Shown one piece after another: positions 1-11,197 of a stretch of 64,000 bases of DNA; the first letter of the stretch is position 1; every line of letters starts with the position of its first letter. The translations under genes and the position numbers were made by a program. Source of the stretch: Sodiomyces alkalinus F11 (taxonomy: Eukaryota > Ascomycota > Sordariomycetes > Glomerellales > Plectosphaerellaceae). The notes under the pieces are model-generated. The model was not told the DNA's origin. It saw only the letters and a list, made by a program, of their open reading frames with translations, and searched no databases. Where the stretch lies: NCBI RefSeq assembly GCF_003711515.1, contig NW_021167079.1:6070385-6134384 (forward strand). The letters run 5' to 3'.

Positions 1-1908
1 CATCACAGCATCCATCTCAAAGGAGGTCTATGTCCAGAGACGAGACACAAAACGACAATCGTAAGTGGTTGGATAGAGCCACTCCGAGGTCCGTAGTACT
101 GACGGAAGAGGTTTCCTACTTTTCTCAGTTGAACTCATAAGAAGGCGGTGGAATTTAGGAATGGGCTGGGTTGAAATGGATGCGACTGGATTGAATGACT
201 TTCCTACCTGCACGTCGCAACGCGGTGACAACGGTGAGGACAAGCACGTTGTCCCTGGTCCAGACCCTCCGCAAGACGCACTTCGTAGATCGGTCGTTTC
301 ATCGGCACTCGGTCTTCAAGTGTCGGGCGGGTAATTAATTAATGGAAGTCGGGCGAATCGATCATGTGGGGTGGCTTTTGCTCCGTGTGCGAATCAGCTA
401 CAGGGGTGTTTTGCCCTGGCAGGTACGCGACCCCGATGATTGGCTCATGGAGCGTTCTTTCCAACGTCGCCCAGGAATTCACAGTGCATGTAGAGCCACA
501 CTATTACTTCGTAGTTCCGAGTCAGCGTGGAATGTGTATGCCCCACATGCCTCAGATTGGCGCCGTGAAGAGGCGACCGCGACATGTAATTCGCTGACAA
601 GCCGCTGCACCCCTGAATTGTTGATGGACTTGAAACGTCAATCCTCTGTACCTCCTCCAAGTTAGGTTGGCAGAAGTGACGAGCCAGTCGAACCCCATAG
701 TGTTCTCTTCTTTTGTTCACGTCCTGCAAGTTGGTAATAACCCTGTGCCGATTCGATGGTGTTCTTCCATGAAATGGTATAGATGCCAAAGGAAGTTTCA
801 TGTAGAGGTGCGTTCTCGTCTTGCATTCTGGTGATCTATGACAACTCTCATTGTGTGGTGAAGATGCACTGGTTGTAATGGAGTTGTCTTCGAACAAGGG
901 ACAGGAAAGAACACACAATGCGGAATTGGACAAAGCCGGGCTGTTCTTTCAACTGGCTGGCCCTGTTTTTGTCCCAAAGGAGGGTCTCCGTGCCCACTCT
1001 GTTCATTGATACAGGGTTCTCTCGGTGTCCTGGGCCAAGATATCCCCTCCGAGGCAGTGAGTGGCTGCCGTAAATGCAGAGCAGCACCTACGGATCTCCC
1101 GGGACAGGGTATGATGCCGATTTGTAGGTCGGACACGACTCCGTGGTGGTATGCCTCCTGCCAGTTATATTCTTTTCCGTTGACCCAAGGACAATTGAGG
1201 ATAAGTGGGGAAAAATCATGGTATTCGACGATCAGTGATATGGGCAGGTGGTTGGCTATCATACCTGCCCACCTCAGTCCGAACCCCACGGCCCAACCCT
1301 CCTTTTCCTGGGATATTTTCCTGCCTCTACACAAAATCCTTGTTTCCCCAAAGACAGGCAAGTATAAGACGGTTGAGGACGTACCTGCCTGAACGAGGAA
1401 TTTGCTCTGTTCTCATAGTTCACTTTCTCTCTCATCGGGGTTGCTGTTCAGCCTCAACTGTTCTTTCTTTCTTTTTTACAACAGGCTGGTTCACTCCTTT
1501 CCTGCCCTTCTGTTTCGTCCCAGCAGGTTCTGTTCTCTTCTTTCTACCATACCATCTTTCCATCTCACCCAACTCGTAGCTGCCGGGTCAGCTAGGTTGT
1601 CATATCCCTCCTTCCTCTTTATTTCCTCTGCTGCCTGAACAATCACATTGCCATATTGTCAATCCTTTTGATCACCAAAGTTCTACGAGCCGGCTCAGAA
1701 CCCAGGTTCTTCTATAAATCATCCGCAACTTCAGTGCAGTCCACTCCAGTTGCCAATCCATCGCTTCCATTCACAACACACACAACAGAAAAGACGAAAA
1801 ACAATTTAGACCTCGATACCCTTTCCACAGCGAAGCCAAACGACTCTACACAACGAAGAACACACTCACATCTACAACGATAACCTCACGGTAACCCAAC
1901 ACTTCATC
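1..1908. other. intergenic region upstream of the AA11 LPMO gene
   Basis: No convincing coding region is visible. The open frames on both strands overlap each other, lack family features and have no plausible splice extension. The last 500 bases are pyrimidine-rich and then CA-rich, as in many fungal promoters and leaders, and lead into the LPMO gene. Confidence 0.6.
1713..1718 (+). promoter_or_regulatory. TATA-like element of the LPMO gene
   Basis: TATAAA lies about 190 bases before the LPMO start codon, followed by a CA-rich stretch suited to a 5' leader. This is a motif match plus position only; no transcription start is known. Confidence 0.4.
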
Positions 1909-3201
1909 ATGGTCCAGTTCGCTTTAAAGACGGCCATTTTGGCCTTCCTCCATGCTGGGCTCGTCTCCTCCCACATGGAGATGTCGTGGCCACCCCCACT
2001 TCGGTCCAAGAACAACCCCTTTGCTGGAGGTAATATCGACTACAGCATGACCTCTCCTCTCAGCCCATCCGGCAGCGACTTCCCTTGCAAAGGCAGTCTC
2101 AATCTCCTCGGCTCTGACGCCGCGTTGCCAGTGACCTCCTGGCAGGCTGGTCAGACGTATAACCTGACTATCAACGGCGGCGCCAATCACAATGGCGGAA
2201 GCTGTCAAGCCTCTCTTTCCTTTGACGGAGGCAACACCTTCACCGTCATCCACAGCTACATCGGTGGCTGCCCCCCCGCGGGTGTGTCTGCCTATGACTT
2301 CACCATCCCTGACGATGCTCCCTCGGCGGATAATGCCATCTTCGCCTGGACCTGGTTCAACCAGATCGGAAATCGGGAGATGTACATGAACTGTGCTATT
2401 GTCTCTATCGAGGGCAGTGATGTTTCCGCTGCCTCGTTCAGGAGCCGACCGGAAATTTTCAAAGCCAACGTCGGAAACGGCTGCTCTACCTCCGAGGGCA
2501 CTGACGTTGAATTCCCCAATCCTGGCCCCGACGTCACCATTGAAGGCACCCCGACCACGCCTCCTTTGGGAAGCTGTGGCAGTGGCAATGGCAATGGCAA
2601 TGGCAACGACGATGGCGACGCTGACGGGGGCGATGGCAACGACGGTTCCTACCCCGGCGACGGCTCGAACCCTGATAATGGCTCGAACCCCGGCGTTCCG
2701 AATACGACCACTGTTGAGCCTGCTCCGGTTCCGTCACAGCCAGCTGTCGAGGAGCCTGACCAACCGGTTCCCGAGTCGCCCAGCACCACAACGTCACTGT
2801 ACGTCCCCACTCATGTACCACCTCCAAACGTCTCGCTAACATATTCTAGTCCTGGCGGCGTCTTCATCCCCGTTCCGAGCGATGCTCCTCGACCGGAGCA
2901 GCCTTCTACCCTGTCGACTGTCACTATTCCGACCACCACTGCTTCTCCCCAGCCCACTTCTCCTCCTGCCGAGGAAGACTCGAGCGATGATGTCGTCGAC
3001 GGTACCCAGAACCCGGGAACAGCGTGCACCAACGAAGGCCAGTGGAACTGCGTTGGCGGCACCCATTTTCAGCGCTGTGCCTCAGGGGTTTGGTCTGTAC
3101 TGATGCAAATGGCACCCGGCACCACGTGTGAGGCCGGAATCAGCGAGACGCTTGTCATGACCAGGAAGAGAGGCGGTGCCCGCCGTTTTCTATTCCTGTA
3201 A
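1909..3201 (+). CDS. secreted AA11 lytic polysaccharide monooxygenase with C-terminal X278-like module
   Basis: This is a copper-dependent LPMO of family AA11, whose known members oxidatively cleave chitin outside the cell. A 21-residue signal peptide is followed directly by His22, which would become the N-terminal histidine-brace residue; the second copper histidine is His94, in a GANHNGGSC context typical of AA11. The FAWTWFN...NREMYMNC block (residues 145-162) is also diagnostic, with Tyr159 a likely axial ligand. A low-complexity Gly/Asn/Asp then Ser/Thr/Pro linker (about 220-360) leads to a Cys-rich end module with W-N-C, FQRC and GTTC, resembling the X278 extension of AA11 enzymes. A probable 51-bp intron lies at 2799-2849 (GTACGT donor, CTAAC branch, TAG acceptor); it is a multiple of three with no stop, so the protein is 413 residues spliced or 430 if retained. 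Confidence 0.9.
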   Translation: MVQFALKTAILAFLHAGLVSSHMEMSWPPPLRSKNNPFAGGNIDYSMTSPLSPSGSDFPCKGSLNLLGSDAALPVTSWQAGQTYNLTINGGANHNGGSCQASLSFDGGNTFTVIHSYIGGCPPAGVSAYDFTIPDDAPSADNAIFAWTWFNQIGNREMYMNCAIVSIEGSDVSAASFRSRPEIFKANVGNGCSTSEGTDVEFPNPGPDVTIEGTPTTPPLGSCGSGNGNGNGNDDGDADGGDGNDGSYPGDGSNPDNGSNPGVPNTTTVEPAPVPSQPAVEEPDQPVPESPSTTTSLYVPTHVPPPNVSLTYSSPGGVFIPVPSDAPRPEQPSTLSTVTIPTTTASPQPTSPPAEEDSSDDVVDGTQNPGTACTNEGQWNCVGGTHFQRCASGVWSVLMQMAPGTTCEAGISETLVMTRKRGGARRFLFL

Positions 3202-4628
3202 GGGACGGCCTCTGGATGGCCGACTGAATGCTTTTCCGTCTGGGACTATGAAAGCAGTCGGCACATCGTTCATCTAAGCGGGGAGGTATTTGGATCGTCA
3301 CGCAAGGCCGATGACGGTCGGTTGCATTTCATCAGGGTAGGTAGTTAACGGAGGCAGGAATTTGGCGTCTCGGTTCTGGTTTTATCGATCCCGTCTCGTC
3401 CATGTAACTTATAGGGCCATCCTTGGCAACATACGCACCCCACTTAGTTTCGGGGCACAGGAAATACACAGACCATCTTGACAATTTGCTATTCCCGCTT
3501 TGCTGTTGTGACTGTTGCTTTCCAGTTGATGGTGAAGTACTTCGTATATCGTTGCCAGATGGGACTCGTCTATTTCTTGGGAAGTAGGTTCCAAAGGTAA
3601 TTTGCCCGTCCTGTCCGAGAGCAATTTTGACAAGAAGACTGGTTTCAATGTTTAGGTATATTCCGCAAGTCCTAAGGTATCTGATGGTGATGGAACGAAC
3701 ATAAGGTACCTTAAAAACATAAGTAAGTACAAGGTGCGCCAAGAGGTCGACGCGTCTTCCCTTTTGGACCGTGAAATACTCGTAAAATACACTGTGTGTT
3801 AAGGTACGGTACCTTAGCATGGACAGGGACTCGAATCGTGGCGCGCCGTTTTCCTTTCTACACTACTTCCTCACCACTAACTTATGATACCTTCCCTACT
3901 GCCATGTACCCAGCTATCGCAAAGTCTTTGTGTTAACTATGGAATGGAAGCTATGGCCGCTTATTAGCCCTGCTCTGACCACTCTTTGCAGGACCGTTTC
4001 GACGCCCCTGAGGCCGCCCACGCCACCTTGTGGTAATTAGAGGGCTGTTACTGCTTACAACGTACTCCCGAAAGGGCTACCCCTTTTTGTGGTGGCGTAA
4101 CGGCTGACTTGGACACTACGGAGTACCTTAGTCACGGGATAAGCGACAGTCTAAGGTAGGTACAGAGCACGACGGATAGTGATCAACCGCACGCATGCAC
4201 ATAGGAACGAACTCTCTAGAGAGGAGAGGAGATCATACGAAGTTTCCGTAATTAAGGTATGAAGTAGAAACACACGAGTTCCTCTCAATTTACGGGATAT
4301 TCCAGCTTGGCGTTGGCCCTACGCCCCCGTCTGGGCATCAACCTGTCTCCCTATCCGGGCCTTTCCGGCATCATCCACACATATTTCAGCCACAAAAACG
4401 CCGCAGGGAGATGATGGCTGCGCCACCGTCAGCCTCTCCTGATGCCCGCACTTCCCCGCTAGTTAATTTGCTCCGAACGGTTGTCGCGCATATATTTGAC
4501 TTGGAGACCCAAGGTGGGTGGGCAGCGTTTCAACTACGGGAACCTTCCACACGCGTCTTGTGCGCGATAACTTTAGCTTCAATTTCTTACCACTTTTACG
4601 AGAATCCAAGCAGCTGCTGCCAGATTCC
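3202..4628. other. intergenic region with dispersed GGTACC-type palindromes
   Basis: About 1.4 kb with no supported gene. The minus-strand open frame at 3332-3820 has no recognisable domain and consists largely of GGTACCTT and AAGTACTTCG motifs that recur in other spacers. The final 200 bases are the probable promoter and leader of the WW-domain gene. Confidence 0.6.
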
Positions 4629-5994
4629 ATGACCGGGCCAACGTCCCCGGGCGCCGAGGGCCCCACGTTTGCCCCGCCGCATCTCCCTCCAGGCTGGATC
4701 GCGCAGTGGGATGGAGCGAGCAGGAAATACTACTTTGTCCAGCTATCGACGGGAATTTCGCAATGGGACGTCCCTACAGAAGCCGCGCCAACAGGCAGCA
4801 CACCCGCCCCGGTTGGAGAACACCCCTATGGCATCCCCCCTCAAAGGGAACTCATCACCCACCCCGACGGGAGTCAGACGCTTCGCTATGCTGACGGTAC
4901 GATGGAGCCTGTGAACCCGCCTATGCCGCCAGACGGTCCGACTGCAAGAGGTGGTGATGGGCCGGTCGGTGACCGCGGGCTTGGGGTATGTGTGTCTACC
5001 GTGTTCCCCCTTTGTCCCTACCCGCTCCCCTGCTTACTCGCTTACATCTAACTCAGCTCCCGCTAACGTAACCTTGTGCGAAACCAGAGCATGGCGATGA
5101 ATATGTTGCTAGGAGGCAAAGACTCGGGACATGGGGCCTCCGGATCAAATCCCCTCGGAAACCTTGCTGGTCATATCATGGGAGGAGGCGGGAACCACAA
5201 TAGTCACGGAGGAGGTGGTGGAGGGAAGAATCCGCTTGGGAAGATTGGAGGTGCCTTGACCTCAAGTCTTCTCCATACAGGCGGGGGAAAACCTGACCAG
5301 CCTCAGAGTTTTCACGGCGGGCCGGTCGCCGGCCAGCAGCAACATCACGGCCTAACAGGGTCTATCATGGGCGGCGTGGCTAACATGTTTGGTGGAGGCG
5401 GCAACCAGACACAAGGAGTGAGCATCCATCACCCTACGAGTCCCATCTCGAATTATCACTTGCGACTGTCTACCTAAGTGCCTCGCTAGCTGACCTGTGT
5501 TATGACGATAGGGAAACAGCTTCGGCTATTCGAACACAGGAGGGACGGGCCCATACACAGGCCAGGTGCCTCCCGCATCATATGAGCCGCCTGCGACAAG
5601 CTCCTCTTCGATGAGCGGCTTGGGGGGAGGCTCTACGTATCATTCCCCGCATTCGAACCAAATGGGCACGCAACGTCCTCCCAATGCCCGTACATCTGGG
5701 AACAGCCCATCCTTCGACGGGCCTCCCGTGCCACAACAAACGTATCCGGCGTACGGGCACATGCCGCCACCGCCGCCGTCAGCCGGACGGCCAACAGCGA
5801 CGGCATATGGCCAGAACCCACAATCATACGGCGCGCCGTCCCAACCGGGTGTTCCACAGCCGCAGTATGGGGTTCCAGGTCCCTACAACCCGCACTACTC
5901 GGGCGGCGGAGCCTCTGCTGGCTATCCGGGCGCCCAGCATTCCTTCCCAACGGGCCCTCAACATCACGGACAGAACTATGGATCGCCATACTGA
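4629..5994 (+). CDS. WW-domain protein with Gly-rich and Pro-rich tail
   Basis: Three exons: 4629-4985, 5088-5417 and 5512-5994, giving 389 residues. Introns 4986-5087 (GTATGT...CCAG, with a CTAAC branch) and 5418-5511 (GTGAGC...ATAG) are both phase 0. One WW domain lies near residues 15-48: LPPGW, a central YYF block, then the second Trp and Pro of SQWDVP. WW domains bind short proline-rich ligands. Residues 120-230 are Gly/His/Asn-rich with loosely repeated NPLG-x-[IL]-[AG]-G blocks, and the last 160 residues are Pro/Gln/Tyr-rich and probably disordered. Similar proteins of unknown role occur in many Pezizomycotina. The ATG at 4629 was chosen because the frame upstream is not domain-like and spans the presumed leader; an in-frame start at 4518 is possible. 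The cellular role cannot be told from sequence. Confidence 0.8.
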
Positions 5995-6393
5995 GAAGGC
6001 GGTAACAGTTTCTTCTAAACAAGTATGGGATTCTATGGCGTTTGGTTTTCTTCATCATTTTGTGTTCGTCAGCGCTCACGGTAACCAGTGGGAACGGTTG
6101 GACCAGTGCCATTTGCTGGCGGACGGCCTCACACTTCTTCCTGCTCTCATTGTTTTTTTTTCTTTCTTTTCTTTCCTTTTTTTTCTTCCTTTTTTTTTCT
6201 TTTTTTCGTCCCATTGGCTAGCGCCTAGCACCCATCACATATATTGCGGAGGAAGAGTTTCGCGCTTGCTACTGTATGCGCCTCTAGTGAATTATGTTCT
6301 CACGATAATGTAGCAGAATATCGACATGCTGGAAATCAGGATTGTAGTGATTTCTGTCATAGGTGGCCAGATTTGGCGACGGAAGCAAGTGAG
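5995..6393. other. convergent 3' spacer with T/C-rich tract
   Basis: A spacer between two convergent genes. It holds a long T-rich tract with scattered C near 6150-6206, probably 3' untranslated DNA. No gene is seen. Confidence 0.6.
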
Positions 6394-7201
6394 CTATATC
6401 GTCTTCTTCTGCGCCGTCGCGGCTTTCTCAAACGGCTTCTTGGTGCCGATTAGCCTCCGTATCCAGGAAACGATACGCCGTGCGAGCAAAACAGCCCATA
6501 TGGCGACGACAGTAATATATACGACGGTGGACACCAGTGACTCTGGAAGTATGCCGAATACATACGGGTCCAAAATAATGTCGACGAGAGGCGGCTCCAC
6601 TTGGGCCATGCGAGCCGCGTCTTCTGAGTAGTAGTTGGCGACGGCCCGAATACGGAGGAATAGGACAGAGGGGGTTTTGTAGGCCCCTATGTCTCCGTTA
6701 TGAGCCTGTAAAAGAAGTGGCTCTAGACGGCTGCCTGACACAACCTCATGACCCTGACGTGACTGGACGAGGGACGAGGTCAACTCAGCGTTCTTCCAGA
6801 CGTCACTTGGGTCGTAGAGGTCAAGTAGGAACTGGGTCGGTTGCTTCACTGGCGAGTTAGAATCTTACTTTTACAGTTACCCGTCTTCGCCCACTCACTA
6901 TCGCAGCCCAGCACACTCTCACTTCGTAGCGGCGTGACGGTGTGAGGTTGTAAAGCAAAAGCCAAGATGTTGACCCGGCGGATGACTCGGCAGACGGGAA
7001 AGAAGATGGCAAGTGGCGCCTGATAGACCTCGTATCAGGGGTGAGAATTTCTAGGTGGAGATTATCCAGTGTCGAAGAGTTATAGGACATGTTCATGCTC
7101 TCTGGGGCGAGAAAAATGATCTTCTCTGTGTTGGCCCAGACAGCCTCTGTGAAGGCCAAGAGACACTGGACCCAGACGAGGACAGACGCCACGCCCTTCA
7201 T
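6394..7201 (-). CDS. type I ER membrane protein with KKXX retrieval tail, function unknown
   Basis: Two exons, 7201-6899 and 6843-6394, give 250 residues. The intron 6844-6898 (55 bp) has GTGAGT as donor, a TTCTAAC branch and an AAG acceptor; a nearer CAG acceptor would put a stop codon in frame at once. A hydrophobic signal peptide (residues 1-23) precedes a lumenal region with two N-glycosylation sequons (Asn38 and Asn42 in NMSYNSS) and an NLTPSRRYEVRVCW block resembling a fibronectin-type beta strand. One transmembrane segment follows at about 204-224, then a short basic cytosolic tail ending KKTI, which fits the dilysine KKXX signal for COPI-mediated return to the ER. I recall similar short ER proteins in other ascomycetes but no assigned function. 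It is transcribed away from alpha-tubulin. Confidence 0.7.
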
Positions 7202-7520
7202 GCTTGCCGCTGTAGACTCGTCTATAAAATTGTTAAACGACCAATTTGTAGTTTGAAATGGAGAAAGAAGTCTACCTTGATTCTGAACACTTGATTAGTG
7301 GTGTTTGCACCGAGAGGTATCAGAATCTCCCTTGTTGATCATGATGACCGAGGTACAGTGTATAATGTACCTCATACTGTAAGGTACCTTAGGAACAGGC
7401 AACTGCCCCTGGTGAGCTATTCCCCTTTGGGTGGTGTCAACAAATACAAGAAACATTGCTTATTATTGGACTTGCTGCACGGGCATGTTACACCCCTGAC
7501 AGCCCAAATTCGTTTCCCCA
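7202..7520. other. upstream region of the ER-protein gene, left of the transposon
   Basis: Unmutated, normal-composition DNA. It includes a GTAAGGTACCTTAG palindrome near 7380-7393 like those in other spacers. It was probably joined to the tubulin promoter at 12801 before the transposon inserted. Confidence 0.6.
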
Positions 7521-7530
7521 CTCCCTACTT
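7521..7530. repeat. left copy of 10-bp target-site duplication
   Basis: CTCCCTACTT is present here and again at 12791-12800, immediately outside the matching inverted repeats. A perfect 10-bp match in exactly these positions is what a target duplication would give. Confidence 0.8.
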
Positions 7531-7587
7531 GTGGTTACAGATAAACTGATATTAAAGCCTGTGGCTAAGCTGATAGTTAGTGTGGGG
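7531..7587 (+). repeat. left terminal inverted repeat
   Basis: Matches the reverse complement of 12734-12790 at 51 of 57 positions, starting GTGGTTACAG against GAGACTACAG. A second partial copy of its inner block (CTGATAGTTGCTGTGGGG) lies at 7609-7626, so the end has an internal tandem structure. It keeps TG and CA dinucleotides, unlike the element's interior. Confidence 0.85.
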
Positions 7588-7746
7588 CGAAGTAGGGCGG
7601 TATATTAACCTGATAGTTGCTGTGGGGTGTGGCCTATACGGGTTATATAATATGCGTATATGCCTTAAATAAGTGTTAGGCGTTAATAGAGGGGTAAATA
7701 GAGAGGGGTAATATAGCGAAGATAGTGATAAATAGATAGAATAAGA

Positions 7747-7776
7747 GGAAACGATTAGGAAACGATTCGGAAACAG
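7747..7776 (+). repeat. GGAAACG motif cluster 1
   Basis: Two full GGAAACGATT[A/C] units in tandem and a partial third, spaced 11 bp, just inside the left end. The same unit recurs in at least four other places in the element. Confidence 0.7.
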
Positions 7777-8983
7777 TTCTAAAGGATATCAAAATCTATT
7801 CGATATAGAGTATAATTCGCTATTCGATAATCGTGGTGAGCTTTAGGAGTTAGAGGATCTTTCTAAACTAAATATTCAGGAAGATAAATTTTATAATAAT
7901 AGATTTCTTAAGAATAAAAATCTACGACTATATCTCTATAGACTTAATCCTAATTAACGACCTAGTAATATTAATATCTAAAGGCATTAGATTCCGGAAG
8001 TATATATATTCTTTATTATCCTTTAAAGATATAATTACTTACCTTAGTTAGATTCGCCCCGAAACTAATAATAAACTATTTCTTATCTCCGTATCTACTT
8101 ATAGTAATAGTAGACTTACGCCAGACTCTTAATCTATAGAAGTCTATAAGATCCTATATATAATTAGGATACCCGAGTTTTCTTAAACTTTAGAAAACGG
8201 CTTAGCTACCTTTATCTTAATAGATACTTTAAGTAATAATGAAAAAAAGGCACCTTAGAAAGTCGTAAGTTATTTTTATTCTTTTTATATATATAGTCTT
8301 ATTTTCTACTAATACACTCTTTTTCAGGTTTAGTACGATATTACCCGGAAATATCCAGGTTTTTTGACTACGAGCGTAGCACTTAGAGATACTCCGGTTC
8401 ACCACTATATATATACGTGTTAAGGCGGTAAAGCTTATAAATATCTCCCACGATAAGAATTCTACTATTCCGTGGTAACTCCGTAACTACTAGAGAGAAT
8501 TACTAGGCGAAGAGAGAAAGTAAAAGAATTTACTATACGGAAAAAGGCGCTTAGGTATGTAAAACGTGTCGGGATATTTTAAGCTTAATACTAATATCGT
8601 TTTAGATAGGCTCGGGTACTAAAGAGAAGATTTAATCGAAAGATTACGTGTAGCGACTAGGAAGATATATGTATTCCACGCGTAGATTCTAGTAGACTAT
8701 ATATAAGTATTATCTTTAGATACTTTATTTTATCTAAACGCGTTCTTAATTAATTATAGTAACTTACGAACTTCGAATAATATCGTATAGTATACTAGTC
8801 TTAGATAATCGCTAATACGACGCGTCGCTATATTAACACCGTGATTCTAATAAGTTTCTATTCTTATATAGACCTTATCCGATATACTTTCGACCCTACT
8901 ATACACGGAATTCTCGCTAATCCCGATAAGACTTATTACTTTTTCGTGTTGAATCGTAGAAAACGAAAAATATATAGTAAGTC

Positions 8984-9074
8984 GATTCGGAAACGATTAG
9001 GAAACGATTAGGAAACGATTCGGAAACATTCAGAAATATTCAGAAATATTTAGAAACGATTAAGAAACGATTCG
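8984..9074 (+). repeat. GGAAACG motif cluster 2 (largest)
   Basis: About eight roughly 11-bp units of the form [G/A]GAAACGATTC or its mutated forms (AGAAATATTC) in head-to-tail order. The variants differ mostly by C/T and G/A changes. Confidence 0.7.
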
Positions 9075-9275
9075 CGTAATATCTACTAATATTTCTATAT
9101 AGATAAAGTTTATATCTTAGGCATTAACGATATCTAATAATAAACCTATAGCGTAGAACTTAGATTTTTTATTCTTTATAATTTCAAGACGACTTTATAG
9201 GTTATTATAATATCGTATAGAGTACACGCTTACCCTCTAATACTACCTCTAAAAGCCCCCCCCTCTATAATAAAA

Positions 9276-9560
9276 GGTATTTTAAGAGTGCTCGCGAAGA
9301 TTAGTAACCCGAACCTAAAATTAAATATCTTTTTAAAATTAAGCGAACTAAAAGAGTTTATCGCCGAATATAAAGGGAAAACTATTTTAGATATCTATAC
9401 TAGTCTTACGAATTCCGACTATCTTCGATATATTCTTTAAAAGCAGTAGATTATCCTTTTCCTTTAAGGTAATCGGAGTCTTATTTTAGGTCTTAAGCAG
9501 ATAAAAGAGGCAAATAAACGTGAATATATAAGTGAATACCTAGGTATATCTATATATAGT
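9276..9560 (+). pseudogene. decayed coding stretch inside the transposon
   Basis: From 9276 the plus-strand frame runs 54 codons with balanced residues before its first stop, unusual in DNA this rich in TA. It then continues to about 9560 with only a few stops, all TAA or TAG, the codons that CpA/TpG mutation makes from CAA, CAG and TGG. The residual sequence is Leu/Lys/Glu-rich and I do not recognise it. It is probably part of the element's own protein. Confidence 0.45.
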
Positions 9561-9777
9561 TTCTAATATTCTACTCTAATATATCTAGCACTTATTTAAG
9601 ACCTAATATAACTATATAGTAATCTACTTCTTTAAGAAATAAGCGAAAATATAGACTTTCCCGGATATAAAATCCTTTTTCGTCGATACTAACTATAAGT
9701 ATATTAACAGTATAGAGTAGAAGAAAATTATTTAGGTATAGTATAGCTATAATTCGGAAAGAGGTTTATTACTAAAT

Positions 9778-9808
9778 TGTTTCCGAATCGTTTCTAAATC
9801 GTTTCTAA
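9778..9808 (-). repeat. GGAAACG motif cluster 3 (inverted)
   Basis: Three units in the reverse orientation, reading GTTTCCGAATCGTTTCT on the plus strand. Confidence 0.65.
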
Positions 9809-10230
9809 TAATATCTAGTACTCCCTTTAATAAAGTGCTATATAAACTCGGAGATAGCACATATATATCTCTATATATTTTACTAGGTATTCCGGATCCT
9901 TAAAGATAAGTATAATATATATATTAAATAGAAATATCTGCACGGTACTAGTCTTCTTACGGTAACCTTAGACTAGGCCTTATTAGCGATTTAAGGCTTT
10001 AGTAGATATCTATAGTAAATATTCCACCTAGCCGAAACTTAGGAAGACTAGGTATCTCGCTGTATACGACTCTATATAATTTATTTCCGGAGAGGTATTA
10101 AGAGTATTCTAGGTAGTAATTAAGTAAAAGGTAAAGGCTTAGCCTATTATTTCTTAATAACTCTCTTAGAATACCGGACTCGAGAGGACTATAATAACCT
10201 TTATAACAAGATTACCCGTGAGTCTGGTCT

Positions 10231-10268
10231 AGAAATATTTCGGAAACGATTCGGAAATAATTCGAAAA
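10231..10268 (+). repeat. GGAAACG motif cluster 4
   Basis: Two or three forward units (TTCGGAAACGATTCGGAA) about 2.5 kb from the right end. Confidence 0.65.
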
Positions 10269-11044
10269 ACTTACTTATCCTTTAAAGATAATACCTTAAT
10301 TCTATAACTAGGCGATATATAAACACCTCCTATATATTACTACAGGATTCTACTAAGTAGCTTCGAATATTCTACTAGAGGATTAGGTATTAATTGCTAA
10401 TAACACTAATACAGTCGAGGTTATATATTAAGCCTTATATAAATAGACTAGACGATATATCTATATCCTTAAGGTTATCTAAGGGTGAGTCTTTTAATAA
10501 GTATTATAAATCTATTCGCTAACCTTTATAGATATAAGGAATACGACTAGATACTACTTATAATAGATTATAATACTCGTTCCCTTTAAGTGCTTAGTTT
10601 ATAGCGAGATACTAGAATAAGCGGCCGGTTTAATGCTATACTTAGTCGGAGAAGTAAGTTCTATTACTTTATAAATAATAAAAGAAAAGATACTAACCTT
10701 CCGCGGCTTTAGAGAGAAAACGTCTTTAGGTAGATAGGAAAAGTAAAGATACTAATCGTAGTCGATTATAAAGCTATACTATAACAGGAAGCCGATTTAT
10801 TTTACGATTACCTCTAGATCCTCCTAAGGACTTTAGGATCTTTAGTAGTAATAGTGGAGATTCGGATTCTCGAAATTCCTTAATAAGGAGTATAAGGGAT
10901 GTATTATTAAGCGGTATTCCTCCTAGACGCTCTCGAAGTCAGCGCCTAAATATACTAAATCTCTCTTAGTAAGCTACTTAAGGTTAAGTTTATGCTTTAT
11001 AAACCTTATTGTTAATTAAAAAGTAAACGCTTACTCTTAAGGAA

Positions 11045-11197
11045 CGTCGGCGCGAAATAGATTAAAAGGATTATAAATCGGAAGCGCGGATTATAAAGGA
11101 AAGAGAAGAAGCCGATTAGCGTTTCTAACTAGAGATAGCCAGGATTAAGCTAGAGAGAGAGCGGTTATAATATTTATATTAGCAGAAATAAGCAGCG
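11045..11197 (+). pseudogene. decayed coiled-coil coding stretch inside the transposon
   Basis: A 51-codon frame beginning RRREID is rich in Arg, Lys and Glu, like a coiled coil. It carries six in-frame stops, all TAA or TAG and none TGA, each explicable as a Gln codon (CAA or CAG) hit by C-to-T RIP on the coding strand. This marks the plus strand as the original coding strand here. The family is not recognised. Confidence 0.5.

Noticed and set aside
798..1361. 187-codon minus-strand open frame near the left edge
   Set aside because: No family features, no splice context, and open frames on the other strand overlap it equally.
6844..6898. Use of the nearer CAG acceptor (50-bp intron) in the ER-protein gene
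   Set aside because: It places TGA in frame as the first codon of exon 2; the AAG acceptor five bases further restores a continuous protein.
8984..9074. CRISPR-like array
   Set aside because: The units are direct tandem 11-bp repeats without unique spacers, in eukaryotic transposon DNA.
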